From NCBI GenBank assembly GCA_002964805.2, contig PUDQ02000017.1, positions 372,001 to 436,000 on the forward strand: DNA of 64,000 bases, read 5' to 3'. The notes below the pieces were generated by a model, which did not search any database, was not told the DNA's origin, and saw only the letters and a list, made by a program, of their open reading frames with translations. The first letter of the stretch is position 1; each line of letters starts with the position of its first letter. The position numbers were made by a program, and so were the translations under genes. This DNA comes from Trametes villosa. Lineage: Eukaryota > Basidiomycota > Agaricomycetes > Polyporales > Polyporaceae. This document shows positions 13,757 through 25,134 of this stretch, piece after piece.

Positions 13757-14573
13757 TCAAGCAAGCTCCACATGGACAAGGCTAATGGACGCAGCGGCCT
13801 TCAACTTCTCGATGAGGTCGGCCAAGGTCTTGTTTGCGGTGATAGCCTTGTAATGCGCCTGGGAGGACATGCTCTCAGTATACAGCACGACCGGGTAGCC
13901 TTTATATAAACCACGCACATCGACGCTCGTCCATCCGATGAAGAGAGCGATCACGTTGTCCTTCTCGACGGTGGGGCCCCAGGCGGCGTGGACCACTCCG
14001 TCGGCGCTGCCCGCAGCAATCATCGCCTTGGTGAGCGTGTCGACGATTTGCTCCAGCTCGCCCTTGGAGGTGCCCTCGTTGGGCGTGAAGTAGGCAATCT
14101 CGGTGGTAGGCGCCTCAAACGCCTTGTACGGCTCGCTCGTCGGGCGGACGTGGATCATGCTTTCTCCGCCTTGCGCGTTCGCGTCGAAGAACGCGGTGAC
14201 GGCGGCACCGAGGCGGGGGTACGTCTCGGTGTCCTTCATGAGCTTGTAGTGGTCCTCGAGGTCCTCCCAAGCTGTAAGAGACGATCATCAGCGCTTGGTA
14301 TTATTGCATATGCAAATCCTGCTAGTGGCATACCAACGACGACATAAGCGGACTTCTTATCCTCGTGCTGAAGACCGAAGTACGTCCTGTAGGCGAAATG
14401 AGCGGCCGATCAGGGGGGATCGCCTCATCGCGATCCTGCGGCACGCACTTCACATGGCCCTTCTGCGCGCTGAGAATGTCGGCCGCGGGCTTGACGATTG
14501 AAGTGTCCTTGGGGTTGCTGCGGAACGCCTCCGTGGCGGGCTTATAAACAACCTCAATCGTAGGGAGAGACAT
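13757..14573 (-). CDS. Small hypothetical protein, possibly a dimeric alpha/beta-barrel fold
   Basis: The start ATG at 14571-14573 gives MSLPTIEVVYKP. Two introns are well supported. One joins KGHVK to TYFGLQHED; the other (about 60 bases) joins AYVVV to AWEDLEDHYKLM. The stop is at 13757-13759. The product is roughly 220-240 residues without signal peptide or membrane segment. The layout, short repeated units with AWEDLEDHYKLM and later ALFIGWTSVDV followed by a His-containing helix (SSQAHYKA), resembles fungal two-repeat stress-responsive or monooxygenase-like alpha/beta-barrel proteins. That family link is inference from pattern only. A TATA box lies upstream. Confidence 0.75.
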
Positions 14574-15036
14574 GGTGGTGGTTGGTGCTGAAGTTGAGTG
14601 GTGGTGCGGAAGAGTTGTGCAGGACCGATGCCGTTCTCATGAGCCCTGGCAGTGCCGTTTATAGGGCCATAGATTCGATCGGATGAGTATTCATCCTCTC
14701 TGGTGAGACCAGGCTCTGTCAGGTGTTCGTCATCCACTCCAGAGAGACGCGCTTAGTAAGAGTACGGTCATGGTAAGAGAAGAAGTTACATCTCTAAGCT
14801 CCTTAAGTGCTATACGAGCGACTGATTGATCGACTCACCGGGCCCAGCGAGCAGTGAATACAACCGGCGATGCCGGTATCGATGTGCTGGCATACGCCCA
14901 GGCAATCGTACTGTAGATCATGTTTATACATTCCTCGTCCTTGTACCTAGTGTTTCAATATATTCCGATACGGCTGGAGCCCGGTTCCAGCGCCACCACG
15001 GCACACCATCAGTGAAAGCGGCAAGACGTTAGTACA
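14574..15036. other. Intergenic region upstream of the small hypothetical gene
   Basis: About 460 bases holding the TATA box above and then the 3' flank of the agmatinase gene. No other feature was seen. Confidence 0.55.
14657..14664 (-). promoter_or_regulatory. TATA box of the small hypothetical gene
   Basis: On the minus strand this reads CTATAAAC, about 85 bases upstream of the ATG at 14573, a normal core-promoter distance in basidiomycetes. It suggests strong or regulated expression. Confidence 0.5.
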
Positions 15037-16944
15037 CTAATGGGTCAGAGGGGTCTTCGCCATCAAGGCAAGCATCTCCCAGCCAATGTTGGCTGCCGCG
15101 ATTTGGGTAATCTCGTCTGTAGGTGATCGTCAGTCTCCACGTGCTCGCCGTGAGGCTACTGCCCATACCTTGGGTATCATATCCTAGTTGAGATGAAGAC
15201 GGTTAGCTCTGGGTATGGTATAAAACAGTGGCGAACGTACCTGGTGCGACCTCGACAATGTCCGCGCCGACAATCTTGAGGCCTGCAAGTCCCTGCAGGA
15301 TCTTCTTGATTTCCTGTGAGAAGTACGTGCGATTAGGGCTTGAAGCGCGCACGGACGAAGGGATGTGACGTACTCTAGTGGTAATCCCTCCAATCTCCGG
15401 GCTGGTAGAGTAGTTAGCATCAAGGAGGTTGCTCCACCGAGACGTTCAAACTTACGTTCCAGTCCTGAGCACAATGTTAGTTGGACATCAAAAGCAGAGG
15501 ATGAGGATGAACGTACGCAGGAGCAACTCCGGGGTCAAGGACATCAATGTCCAGGGTGACTAGAGGGGTGTGCTTAGCTAAGGATTCACGTTCCAGGATG
15601 GATTAACTCACTGTAAACGGGGTTGTCGCCCACGGTTTCGCGAATCTTCTTCACGACGCCCTTCCAGCCGACGTCCTCGACATCCTCAGCGTGCGAGATG
15701 ACCCAACCGAACTCGTGGTCTTCCTCGTAGTCCGTCCAGCTGTTGATAGCCCCACGAATGCCAACGTGCTGCGAGGAAGCCTGTGAGCTAAGGTAGGTGG
15801 CAGAGAGCTGCTTCAAACCTACGATGTTCGCGTTGTCAGGGGCAAGCAAACCCTCCTTCCACGCATACCAGAAGTAGCTCCCGTGACTGACGGGAATCTC
15901 CTACTCATCGTTGTCAGATTAAGCCTCAGCTGAAGAAGTCATCAGAGAGCTACCTCGTCTGGGAGCCATGGTCCGCCCTGCAAAATAGTCGTCAGATGCT
16001 GATCGCCTTCGTTTGCGCTCACGGTACTCACAGCCATCGGCTTCGGTTTCCACGTATCCAAGTGGCTGTCAAAGTGAATCACGCTGCAAGGACTCTGGTG
16101 AGCCCCACTCTAGGAGAGGCAGCTGAGCGACGTACCTGACTGGCCCGTACACACCCGCAACACCGCGCAGAAGCGGGAGCGTGATAGTGTGATCACCACC
16201 CTAGAGGTTCAAGAACACGATCAGAGCGCCCCGGATTACAGTCTGGCTAGAACAACGTACGAGCGTCAGTACGCGGGGGTGGAACTTGCCATCCTTGGCC
16301 AGGCTCTTGCCTGAGTACGTCCGCAGACTCGTGCGCGACAGCAGCGCTGCGTTTGCAAGCTCGAGCTGCCTGAGCGCGACCTTGTTGTCTGTGTAGACCA
16401 TGGCTGATGATGCGTGTTCAGCCACCCCGCTTCGCGCAAATGAATACTGCAGGTGTACTTACGCACGTCGCCGCAGTCAACGACATCCAAGTGGTCGCTC
16501 ACGCGAATCTTCGCGCCAACGTTGATCCTGTCTACGCCAATGCGGCGGGAGCCCTGGCGGATACCGTTGGGACCGAACCGCGCGCTACACAAGATATGAG
16601 TGTCTGAACTGAAACTATGTGCAGGAGAAGTGCACTTACCCTGGCCTGAAGCTCGTCGCAGTGTCGAAGGGCGCGCCCACGACAGCGACATCGTACCCCG
16701 ACTCCGCATCGGCGCCGAAGCACCGCAGCGGCGACGCGTGCGCGAAGGTAGTCAGACCGTGGAACGTGTCGCGCTCCCACTTCGCGTTCGACATGTCCGG
16801 CACGGACGCGAAGATCTCCGTGAAGTTCAGCGCATCGAGGCTCGCGGAGTTGACCACGCCGACCGGGTATTGGACGGAAGCGAGGGTCTGCGCGGCCTGG
16901 ACGGCGAGGAACACGGCGACGCTGAGTCGGGGCGAGAAGACCAT
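15037..16944 (-). CDS. Secreted ureohydrolase (agmatinase/arginase family)
   Basis: A member of the Mn2+ ureohydrolase family, which hydrolyses guanidino compounds to urea. The start ATG at 16942-16944 opens a signal peptide (VFSPRLSVAVFLAVQAAQTL). Family motifs appear in order: GAPFDTATSFRPG, ARFGPNGIRQ, GGDHTITLPLL, HFDSHLDTW, HGSYFWYAWKEGLL, LDIDVLDP and the signature APATGTPEIGGITTRE. The metal ligands (GGDH, DxHxD, DxD) are all present. The gene has about ten exons, including a 9-base microexon at 15456-15464. The C-terminus is DEITQIAAANIGWEMLALMAK...H and the stop is at 15037-15039. Substrate (agmatine, guanidinobutyrate or other) cannot be decided from sequence. A minus-strand CTATAAG lies at 17002-17008, about 60 bases upstream. 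Confidence 0.9.
15456..15464 (-). other. 9-base microexon of the ureohydrolase gene
   Basis: On the minus strand GACTGGAAC is bounded by ...GCTCAG before and GTAAGT after. Including it reads APATGTPEIGG, the family signature. Leaving it out removes three residues from that metal-site loop. Confidence 0.85.
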
Positions 16945-18046
16945 GTCTGCGATGACAGGTAGTTCCGCGTACTACTGGTCGAGGGACGGGGAGTTTGTGC
17001 TCTTATAGCCAGCGATCTCGCAGCGTGTTACTCCTGAGAGATAACAGACATAGAGGGCTATCGACGGCGGACGGCAGAGGTGAGGGAATAGAACTGCCGG
17101 TTGGGAGATAAGGACTGTGGCAGATTGGGCACGAGTCAGGTGAGGCGATAGCAGGCAAGAAGAAAGATATCTCACATAGAAATCGCGCTGGTTGCAAGAG
17201 GTCTAGCGGGGATTAGATACGGAGATACGCGCCGCGGAGGGGCGGAAGCCAAGCTGGTGAGATACGTACGATCAATTGCAACATCCAAGCCTGTAGACGC
17301 GCGCCATAACTTGCACCCACCTATTAGTGTAACATTCCATTAGGACGGCGCACAGCATGCATGACCAGCAACGAGAATCTAAAGTAAAGGCTGATACAAA
17401 CCACCAAACCATACAGCCAGACAGCCGTTCCTGCATCCGGTATCGGCCTTCGGCATAGAGACGACTTTGAGGACGATCAGGGCGAAGTTTCGGCCGGCGC
17501 CCGTGGCGTTCCCTGCTGAATAAGCCTCGGGCGCGAAGGGCAAGGTCTCCCAGATTGCGGGGAAGAGGCTGTAGATAGAGATGGGGAGCAATGGCCGGAT
17601 GTGCACAGCTAGATATTGACTCGAAGGATGATCGTCGAGCGCAAGGAGCAGTTGTCGTGCCGAAAACGAGTTGTGGGCGCAACTTAGGCGCGCGCTTGTA
17701 CCATTGCAGATGGGCCACCGCCTCAGGCTACCCCGGTTCCTTACACGGGATGACCTGCCGTATATCTGGGACCTTGCAGAGTAACCGGCGGTGTAAGTCG
17801 ACTCGCAAATGCTCACAACAGTAACGTATGCATGGACGTGCATGCTGCTCGTCAGTCCTGCTGTCGGATATCCATGTTCTACTACTTACTTTGAACTTAT
17901 GGGCCGGAAAGCCAACATATATGCCGTCCAATAGGAGTTGCAATGAACGAGAAAGCATATATCTTGTTGGGGTTGTCATACCCGGATATATAGCCTAGCG
18001 CGCACGTGTTCATTTGGACTGGTATCGACCTCTGAGACGGCCAACA
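16945..18046. other. Intergenic region with an unidentified coding-like stretch
   Basis: 1.1 kb between the ureohydrolase promoter and the end of the DUF3632 gene. On the minus strand 17388-17590 is open with coding-like composition (LFPAIWETLPFAPEAYSAG, then LIVLKVVSMPKADTGC), but I found no start, splice partner or family. It may be a gene remnant. The rest shows nothing. Confidence 0.4.
17002..17008 (-). promoter_or_regulatory. TATA-like element of the ureohydrolase gene
   Basis: The minus strand reads CTATAAG about 60 bases upstream of the start codon at 16944. Confidence 0.4.
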
Positions 18047-19126
18047 CTACTGGGCGTTTGTGCCGTCCACTTTGTTCATAGACTCTAGCGTCAACTGTGG
18101 TCCGTGGTAAGCATAAACCGAAGGCTTATAGACAGACACTGTACCTTGGCTGCTTCGATCACGTTTGGACGCCACTCGCCCTTCTCGCCCGTGACAAGGG
18201 CCCTGAGGATATATTTCCAGTGCGCCCACCGGTCGGGATGATACCCAGCAACGCCATTCCACGTCCCATCGCTGGCCCCCAGGCCTCTGACAGACTCGTC
18301 ATTCTGATCCCAGGTCTCGCGGCACGCGAAAATCGGCGCGCCGGCGACGCGTAGCCACGTCATCGCCGTCTCCACGCCCAGCTCGCGCGGGAGGGTAGGG
18401 TCCTCCACTTTCGCCCGCCACACTTTCTCGGGAAGCGCGAGCGGCTCGAGGTGGGAGCTGAGCATGATGATCGGCCAGTATGTGTCCTCGTCGGCGCCGA
18501 GCGCCCAGAGCCGGGCGCGAAACGCGTTGTAGCCGAGCCAGCGCGCGCGCCCGCGAGCCCACCCTCGCGCCTCGACGGTGTCCGCAGGAGGATCTCCGGC
18601 GAGTATCGATTGGCCCAGCTCCTCGTCGGGAAATTGGATTGGGTTGCCTTCTTCGTCGCTGCCCCGAATTGGCCCTGTTGGGATGTATTGTGAGCATTCG
18701 TGTAGTGGGTGGGGGTGCCGGGTACGACGCTGTGGAGAACGCACCCCAGTTCATGGTTTCGGCGATGGTCGGGCCCCAGATGGGTAAGTTCGCCCAGTCA
18801 AACAGCGCTCCCCAGATTCGCCACTGTTTGTCTTCGTCCCCGCTCGCTTTGAGCGCGACGAGGACGTCCGTGAAAACGTCGTGTCTCGAGGGATCATCTG
18901 CCGCGGCGTCCGAGAGCGCAAACCAGATGTCCCACAGGTAGCACTCCAGCCCGGGCGTGTCTCCACTCGAGTCATCTTCGGCGCGACCGCTCGCGATCGC
19001 GTCGGCGGTGGCGAGCTGGACAGCTCGGCGGCACTGGACGACGATCTTGAGGGCGAGGTCCTTGGCAGAAAGCGAGCGGTCCTGTAGGGCTGCAGTGGCG
19101 AGGTTGATGGGTGTAGGGTCAGACAT
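18047..19126 (-). CDS. DUF3632 family protein, copy a
   Basis: A fungus-specific family of unknown function. Three exons: 18745-19126, 18145-18674 and 18047-18094; total 319 residues, in frame. The start gives MSDPTPINLATAAL. Conserved blocks shared with copy b (32173-33225) are the DTPGLExxLW helix, the SGDED-W-IW segment, RARWLGYNAFRARLWAL, and the ending DGTWNGVAGYHPDRWAHW followed by NVIEAAK just before the last intron. There is no signal peptide or membrane segment. The last exon encodes only 15 residues (LTLESMNKVDGTNAQ). The protein is probably cytosolic; its role is unknown. Confidence 0.9.
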
Positions 19127-20045
19127 GGTGTCGTGAAGCTGCGCGCGGATGGTCGGGTTAACTTGCGCGGCCTTTAAGACCGTGCGAGGATGCACGGCGG
19201 GTTACCGCCTCTTCCGCAGAACACCGTGAACCTGTGCATGAGACCAAGTCTGCTCCAGCAAACGCACACGACGGGAAGTTGAACAGGTGCTGACGTACCT
19301 GACGGGGTCGCAAGGATCTCCGGAACCCTGACGCTACCACGTTCGCGACCGGTGTGTCTCATCAAGTTACAGCTGGTCCTACCACACGATGTTGGCTACG
19401 TGGGTCAATACCTGCACATTATCCGATGAAGGGCAATGCATAGTTCGTTTGCGGGGTCTAGAGCAACAGCATAGAAGCTGAATTGTTTGAAGATCAGCGT
19501 CCTGGTGGAAGGCGGAAGGAACGAGGCGGTCAGCGCTCAGCACCTAAGCGCTCACCGGCACCGCCTTTGCCGAAGCTTGCCGACCGCTTGGCTGGCCGTG
19601 GTGGCGGTGATCTAGCGCTCGGACGAGCAGGTTGTTTATTGCCCCTTGCAGTTCACCTCTGTCCGTAGCTCGTGCTTGCCCAATCGAACACTGTTTCCTC
19701 TGCTTCAGCGCGGATGTAATACAATAACATATACAGAGACAGAAATTTTCTGCGCAGATGGACCCCCTGGACGCGGCGGTAGTAATACCGGTAGTATTGC
19801 GGCGCCGAGCGTAGTAGCGCTGCCACTGCTGACGTTCAGGTGGCCGCTCACTGATAAAGTTAAGTCCACCACGAGCAGACCACGAGTATCCCGTCTTTCG
19901 CATATATACCACCCTCAAATCTCTGAATGACAGGCCATCTAGCACCTCCATCGACTAGCGACCAGACCCCTCTCTCCATCGTACATCGCACACCAAGCAG
20001 CCCCGCCCCCAGCTCGCCGCAAAGCGAGGCCCCCAAGACTCAGTC
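19127..20045. other. Intergenic region between divergent genes
   Basis: About 900 bases between the DUF3632 start and the F-box start. It contains an AGCGCTCAG/TAAGCGCT cluster at about 19529-19555, a member of the dispersed GC palindrome family. No gene was recognised. Confidence 0.55.
19529..19555. repeat. AGCGCT/GGCGCC-type palindromic repeat
   Basis: GTCAGCGCTCAGCACCTAAG and the following CGCTCACC contain two AGCGCT-like half palindromes. Related strings occur near 22875, 40070 and 46550, always outside genes. Confidence 0.4.
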
Positions 20046-22540
20046 ATGAGCACATTCAAGCCGGTGATCAGCAGTGGATCGCGCATTTATGACACAGAAG
20101 GCCGCTACCCCCGCAAGCGGAGGGGCAACGAGCCGAAGGGGAAGAAAGCGATAGGCAAGGACATCGGCAAGCTGACCGAGATCTTCAACGTGCCGCTCGA
20201 TGTCTTCTTCGAGGTCAGCACCCTTGCGCATGCTCCTCATGCGTCTCGAGGTCCCTGATGAGTTTCTCCTACAGATAACTTCGCATCTGAACCCGATCGA
20301 CATCTTGCAACTCGCCCGGGCGTCGAAGGAGTTGCGAGCCATGCTCCTCTCGCGAAGCGCCCGCGGTATCTGGCTCGCCGCCCGCAGAAACATCGTCCCT
20401 CAGATGCTCGAATGCCCCGCTCACATGAACGAGGCGCAATATGTCAGTCTGGTGTTTGAGCGAACCTGCAACGTAAGGGCGTCGTCTTCGCTTTCTCGCC
20501 TCTAACTCACGACTCGACGACTACTGGCAGGCTTGTGGCGTCATACAATCCGTGAACGTGGAATACGCCATACCCGTACGGCTCTGCGGTCCTTGTTGGA
20601 AGGCAAAGTATGTGTGCGCACATTTTCTTCCGATTCTACGGGGCCTAATATTATACCGTGCAGCGTGAAGAATGGCGGAAAGCTTGCACGCGATGCCGGT
20701 TACAACAAGATCACACCGGCAGAATTATTCAATCTTCTGCCAGTAGCCCATCTTGCCACTCGCCGTGAGCCCGCCTCCGATTTCTAGCTCACCGACGCGC
20801 GCTCACTATCCTAATACTAGAATACAAGTTTGATCGGGTAACGGTCCTCGCCCAGACCTCGCGTCTCATGTACTACGAGCCCGAGTTCGCCGCTGTCGTG
20901 AGGCGGTATCAAGAACTCAGCGCTACCGGAGACCAGAAGGCTCTTCAGGAATTTGTCGATGGCCGCAAGGCCGATGCGATTCGGCGAGTTAACGTAGGTC
21001 CCATCACCGAAAATACTGTCACGCGCCACGCTTCATCGCTGTCAGCAGTTCAACCTCGCCATGGCGGAGTGGGAGAAGAAGGCACAAGAGGAGAAACGTA
21101 AGATGGACGTTGACATCCAGGAGGAGAGGGTTGCAACGTGAGTACGGCCTATCATCCGGGCTACGCTGCGTGTAACTCATGTCGCCAATCGCCTGAACAG
21201 TATCAAGCACCGGCTGCGCGACCTTGGATACTCTGCCTCAGACATCCCGTCGCATGATTATCAGGTCATCCAAATGTTGAACCAACCCCGCCGGCTCACC
21301 ACGAGGAGTACGTGTTGCGAATTTTAGCGGAGTTTCTGCATTAACACAGTCGCTTAGTCTGGAATACCATCCGCCCTAAGCTTGTAGCGATCTTAGACGC
21401 AGAGCGCCAGCGCAGCGCCGACGAGGAATTCAGGACGAAGTGGGGAAAGCGGTCCGGCCAGTTTGAACAGCACTACCGGCAGTTCTTACAGCAGGACCGC
21501 GAGGACGACGCGCGAAAGCGCGCGCTCCCCGGATTCAAGGACGCGATAGCCTTATGTCAAGGCATTCTCACTGGCGTTGAATCCGACGGCAACGTCACGC
21601 CCGACGTCACGCCCGAAGAATACGCCGCGTTCGAAGCGCGGGTTCTCGCGCATGCCGACAACTACCTGGCGAGAGTGGGGCGCGACCTCGCTACCCTCAT
21701 GCGCAAATCGGCTCCAGGCAAGTCAGAAGAAGATGCTCCGCAGAAACCTAAGAAGCCGCGAGGTCGCACGAGCAATGGAAAGGCGAAGGCGAAGGCTAGA
21801 GAGTCTGACGACGAATCCGACCAAGAGCCCGACGAAGCGGAGGTGCTAGCCCTCCTGAATACCCCAACGGCCCTGTTCTCCTGCCGCGACAGCCTGATTC
21901 GACACAAACACTGCTCCGGACTCAAGCCCTTTCTCGGCCATGTCGAGCACTGGCAGGAATGCCATGGTTCGCACCTGTGGTCGGCCGAACATACCCAGTA
22001 CTTCGTCGGCGGCAGCCAGAGTCAGCGGCAGATCGCGTACCTCCTTGATGCGTTAAGGCTGCCACCGACCGCGACGATGGCCGCCGTGCAGTGCGTCATC
22101 GGTGAAGGCCGGTGGGCGTGCTCTTGTGGCTACAATGCTGTCGACAAGTACTCGCCGAAGCCCGAGTATCTCCTCTACCACGAGCTGGTACGTTCCACTG
22201 TCCACGTCCGTCGCTGAGGCGTTCTGGCCTGACTCTCGAAAATTTTCATTGCAGATGAAACACTTCAACATGAGCGAGTTCGAGTGAGTTCTGATAGACG
22301 TGGGCTGACGGAACACATGCAGTGCGCTAATCTTGCCATGGATATAACAGTCCCCCAGGCATCGACCACATAATCGTCAAACCACCTCCACCAGCACCGC
22401 CGCGGCCGCCGACGCCGCCATCTCCGCCGGTGTTCGAATTCACTGGGTTTGACCTCCTATATTCCGGGGGCATGCTCGGGGAGACATTGCTTCAGTTCGA
22501 GCGCGATTATGCGAATTGGTTCGCCGGTGCTGACTCTTGA
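20046..22540 (+). CDS. F-box protein with long helical C-terminus
   Basis: The F-box lies near the N-terminus (FNVPLDVFFE, then after an intron ITSHLNPIDILQLARASKEL), so the protein is a likely substrate adaptor of an SCF ubiquitin ligase. The start ATG at 20046 precedes a basic N-terminus (RYPRKRRGNEPKGKK). After the F-box come Cys-containing exons (GVIQSVN, RLCGPCW), long charged helices (EKKAQEEKRKM), a basic/acidic linker around 21720-21840 (KPKKPRGR, then DDESDQEPDEAEV), a His/Cys-rich segment (RHKHC...HWQECHG), and a Pro-rich tail. The last intron joins MSEFD to PPGIDHIIV, and the protein ends FAGADS with TGA at 22538-22540. The target is unknown. Several short introns are present; some boundaries are approximate. 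Confidence 0.85.
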
Positions 22541-23431
22541 GAACGCAAGCGCGCCGTCAGCTCGCTGCGTCCGATATTGTGCTACGAAAGCAGGTCCGAT
22601 CGAGAGGAGGGTCGCGTGTAGACCTACGCTGCCCACTTGAACCCAGAATTTCTTGTATTGCTATCATGTATGTCGTGATGAAGGAGGATGCTTGCTATTT
22701 AGTTTTCGTCAGAGGGTGCCTCCTTACTCTGCAAATTGTACACTTTCCTTCTTGGCACTACTGTGTCGTCGTCCTCATGCCTCAGAGCCATCGAATGACG
22801 GCTCAGTTGGCGCGAAGTGCAGTGACGACCACGAATGGACCCAACGACGTCCGAGATGGAGGAGGATGGCCACCCAAGCGCTTAGGCGCCTAATGCTTAG
22901 CTGAATCGTTGTTTCGTAACGGGCGCTAACACGACTTCGTGTCTTGAGCGCAACCCTCGAGGACTCTCTTATGCATCAGCGAGACAACGACAGCCAGAGC
23001 TTATAAGAGACAATATCTTCGGTGCAAGGTATGTGAAAGCTCACGAGTATATCTTTTAAACGAACGAACGTGGATTACATGTTCTACTACAGCGGCGGTT
23101 TTAGGCTCGACGCGGTGATGAACTTACTGAAGGATGAAATATTCAGTACTGAACATAGCAGCATGCTCAACGCCTCCGACCGTAATATGACGACCCACAT
23201 TCGTGTCTCTTCATACCGTATCCAGGATGACACAGACTACGACTTGCTCTTGAAGATATCGGAAGGTTTTATGGCTAGCGCTAGCGTGTCACATGAACTA
23301 AACAACAACAGCCTCATGCGGAAATCTCAGGAAGTTGGAGAAGCTCGATCGACTTCAACGCACTCTCTCGCCGTCTTTGTGCGTTGACTAGCAGCACATA
23401 CACCTGTCTCTCGAGCTTTCTGAATCCGAAG
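22541..23431. other. Intergenic region
   Basis: About 890 bases. It holds the GC palindrome at 22875-22900. The open frame at 23070-23387 has no recognisable family and no clear gene structure. The promoter of MYND gene 1 must lie near its right end. Confidence 0.5.
22875..22900. repeat. GGCGCC/AAGCGCTT palindromic repeat
   Basis: AAGCGCTTAGGCGCCTAA is two overlapping palindromes, followed by TGCTTAGC. It is the clearest member of the dispersed motif family. Confidence 0.5.
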
Positions 23432-24511
23432 ATGGACCCCTCATGGCCTCGCGTCTCGGTGGACAAACTGGGGGAGATGACAGAGGAACAGATGCGCTTG
23501 ATCGCCGGCCCGGGCCATACCACGAACCTCTCTTCCGCCCCTGTACCACATTGCACTGAATGCGGCCTAATGGAGTACCAGTTGGCTGGGAAGCTCAAGC
23601 GGTGCGGTGGATGTGCAGTTTCCATGTATTGCAGCAAGGAGTGCCAGAAAAAGGCGTGGCCCGACCACAAGTACGTCCTATGCGATGTATATTCCTACCC
23701 AGTTCACCGGCCGATACTCATCCCCCTCATCTTCAGGGCTTTCTGTCGCCGGTCTGACGACCCGTCTGTCCCGCGCCCCGACGGACACTCATTTTCTGGA
23801 TATCCTTCGGCCATCATCCTCGCGAATGCCATCAAGCTATGGGTCGAAATCCACGACTACGGCTTCACCGTTATCACGAGTGCTACTGTTCTCCTCCATA
23901 CATTAGCTCCGGCCGATTTCTCCAGCCCCTCTCCTCCCGCCTTCAGATTCATAATCGACTTGGGCGACCATAGCGAGGGGATCGAGGGGAATCCCGCGAA
24001 GGCGTTCAAGCTTATCGAAGCGGCCGTGGTGAGGAAAGAGGAGCTCGGGCCCTTGATGGACCGCGAGTCGTGGGTCGACACGGTCGCGTTCTGTCGCGAA
24101 GCAACAGAAGCCAAGCGTCGAGAAGTCCCCAATCACATCGTAGCTGCAGTCCTCCCCGCCGTATTCATCATGGCGAACACCGGGCTCACCTCCTGGCACC
24201 AGTTCCCCGTCTACTTGCCTCAGCGTAACAACGCTTTTGCTCTGGATGACTTCTCCCGGGCTCTCGTTGGGGACGCGAATGAGATGTGCACAGAGGCTAT
24301 GAACGCGGGCGACATCTTCCGACGCCCGGACGTATACAAGCCCACCCCCGACCTTGGCACCGTGATCAAGCGAAAGAAGAGGTGGCAGTGGAAAGGCCGG
24401 GACGAACACGCGTACTGGGATGCCTTGTCGCGTCGGATGGCACGTAGCGGCAGCCCGTACAAGTCTGGCTTACCTCCGCCGGAAATCTGGGCGCGCTTCC
24501 AACGCCTCTAG
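23432..24511 (+). CDS. MYND zinc-finger protein 1 (MYND plus unknown C-terminal domain)
   Basis: Exons 23432-23670 and 23737-24511 give 337 residues. The start MDPSWPRVSVDKLG matches MYND gene 2 (MSSSWPRLDVTQLG). The zinc finger runs CTECG...KRCGGCAVSMYCSKECQ...DH and its last Cys comes from exon 2 (AFC), because the intron cuts the Lys codon after the zinc His. Retaining the intron would stay in frame. The C-terminal domain of about 250 residues has the cluster's hallmarks: W-x-x-x-H-x-Y then ATVLLH, GNPAKAFKL, HQFPVY, and PDLGTVIKRKKRWQW with a final SGLPPPEIWARF. MYND fingers usually bind Pro-rich partners; the C-terminal domain has no function I can name. Confidence 0.9.
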   Translation: MDPSWPRVSVDKLGEMTEEQMRLIAGPGHTTNLSSAPVPHCTECGLMEYQLAGKLKRCGGCAVSMYCSKECQKKAWPDHKYVLCDVYSYPVHRPILIPLIFRAFCRRSDDPSVPRPDGHSFSGYPSAIILANAIKLWVEIHDYGFTVITSATVLLHTLAPADFSSPSPPAFRFIIDLGDHSEGIEGNPAKAFKLIEAAVVRKEELGPLMDRESWVDTVAFCREATEAKRREVPNHIVAAVLPAVFIMANTGLTSWHQFPVYLPQRNNAFALDDFSRALVGDANEMCTEAMNAGDIFRRPDVYKPTPDLGTVIKRKKRWQWKGRDEHAYWDALSRRMARSGSPYKSGLPPPEIWARFQRL

Positions 24512-25134
24512 CTGCCATTATTTCTTGCGACTGTTTAGTAGTGAGTACCAGCACCGGATTTGGGTACTAGTGCTAACCTTTCTCCCTCTCATAGTGGGTG
24601 AACGCACAATTGGAACCAGCATGAAGAAGACCATCGAATGGGGAGTGTATGATTATAATCCGGCCGGTTGCTCGCTTAAAGTGCGACAGTGAAGGGTGTC
24701 TCTCCTCCACACAGTTCGGTGACTCGCTGGTGAAAGGACATTTGATCATGGTCTTTCCATGGAGCTCTGCAGCTCTGTATATAGGTATTATCACGAGTGT
24801 AGAGTAACACGGCTCAATCCTTGTACGTCTAGCTGCGTCAAGTCTCCGTCTCAGATGCCGGGTGATTCGGGCCACACCACGTAAACTAGTCAAATTGCGC
24901 CATCTTTACGAGTAAGAAATAGCCCAAGTACTTCGTTTCGGCGTACGGATTATATGTTCGTGCGCTTGGAGAGAACAGATGTACGCGAACCCGAGTTTTC
25001 GGAAGGCTCCAGTAGTAAATTTAATAAGTACAACTTTTGGACAGCGCAAGTACGTAGACGCCCGTTCTCTTTGGCGGCGTCTCTTCCTACCCTTCAGCTT
25101 CAACCGGTACCACCACCATCTCATGCATGACTGA
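24512..25134. other. Intergenic region before PAN2
   Basis: About 620 bases. No gene or repeat was recognised. The PAN2 promoter is expected here. Confidence 0.55.
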
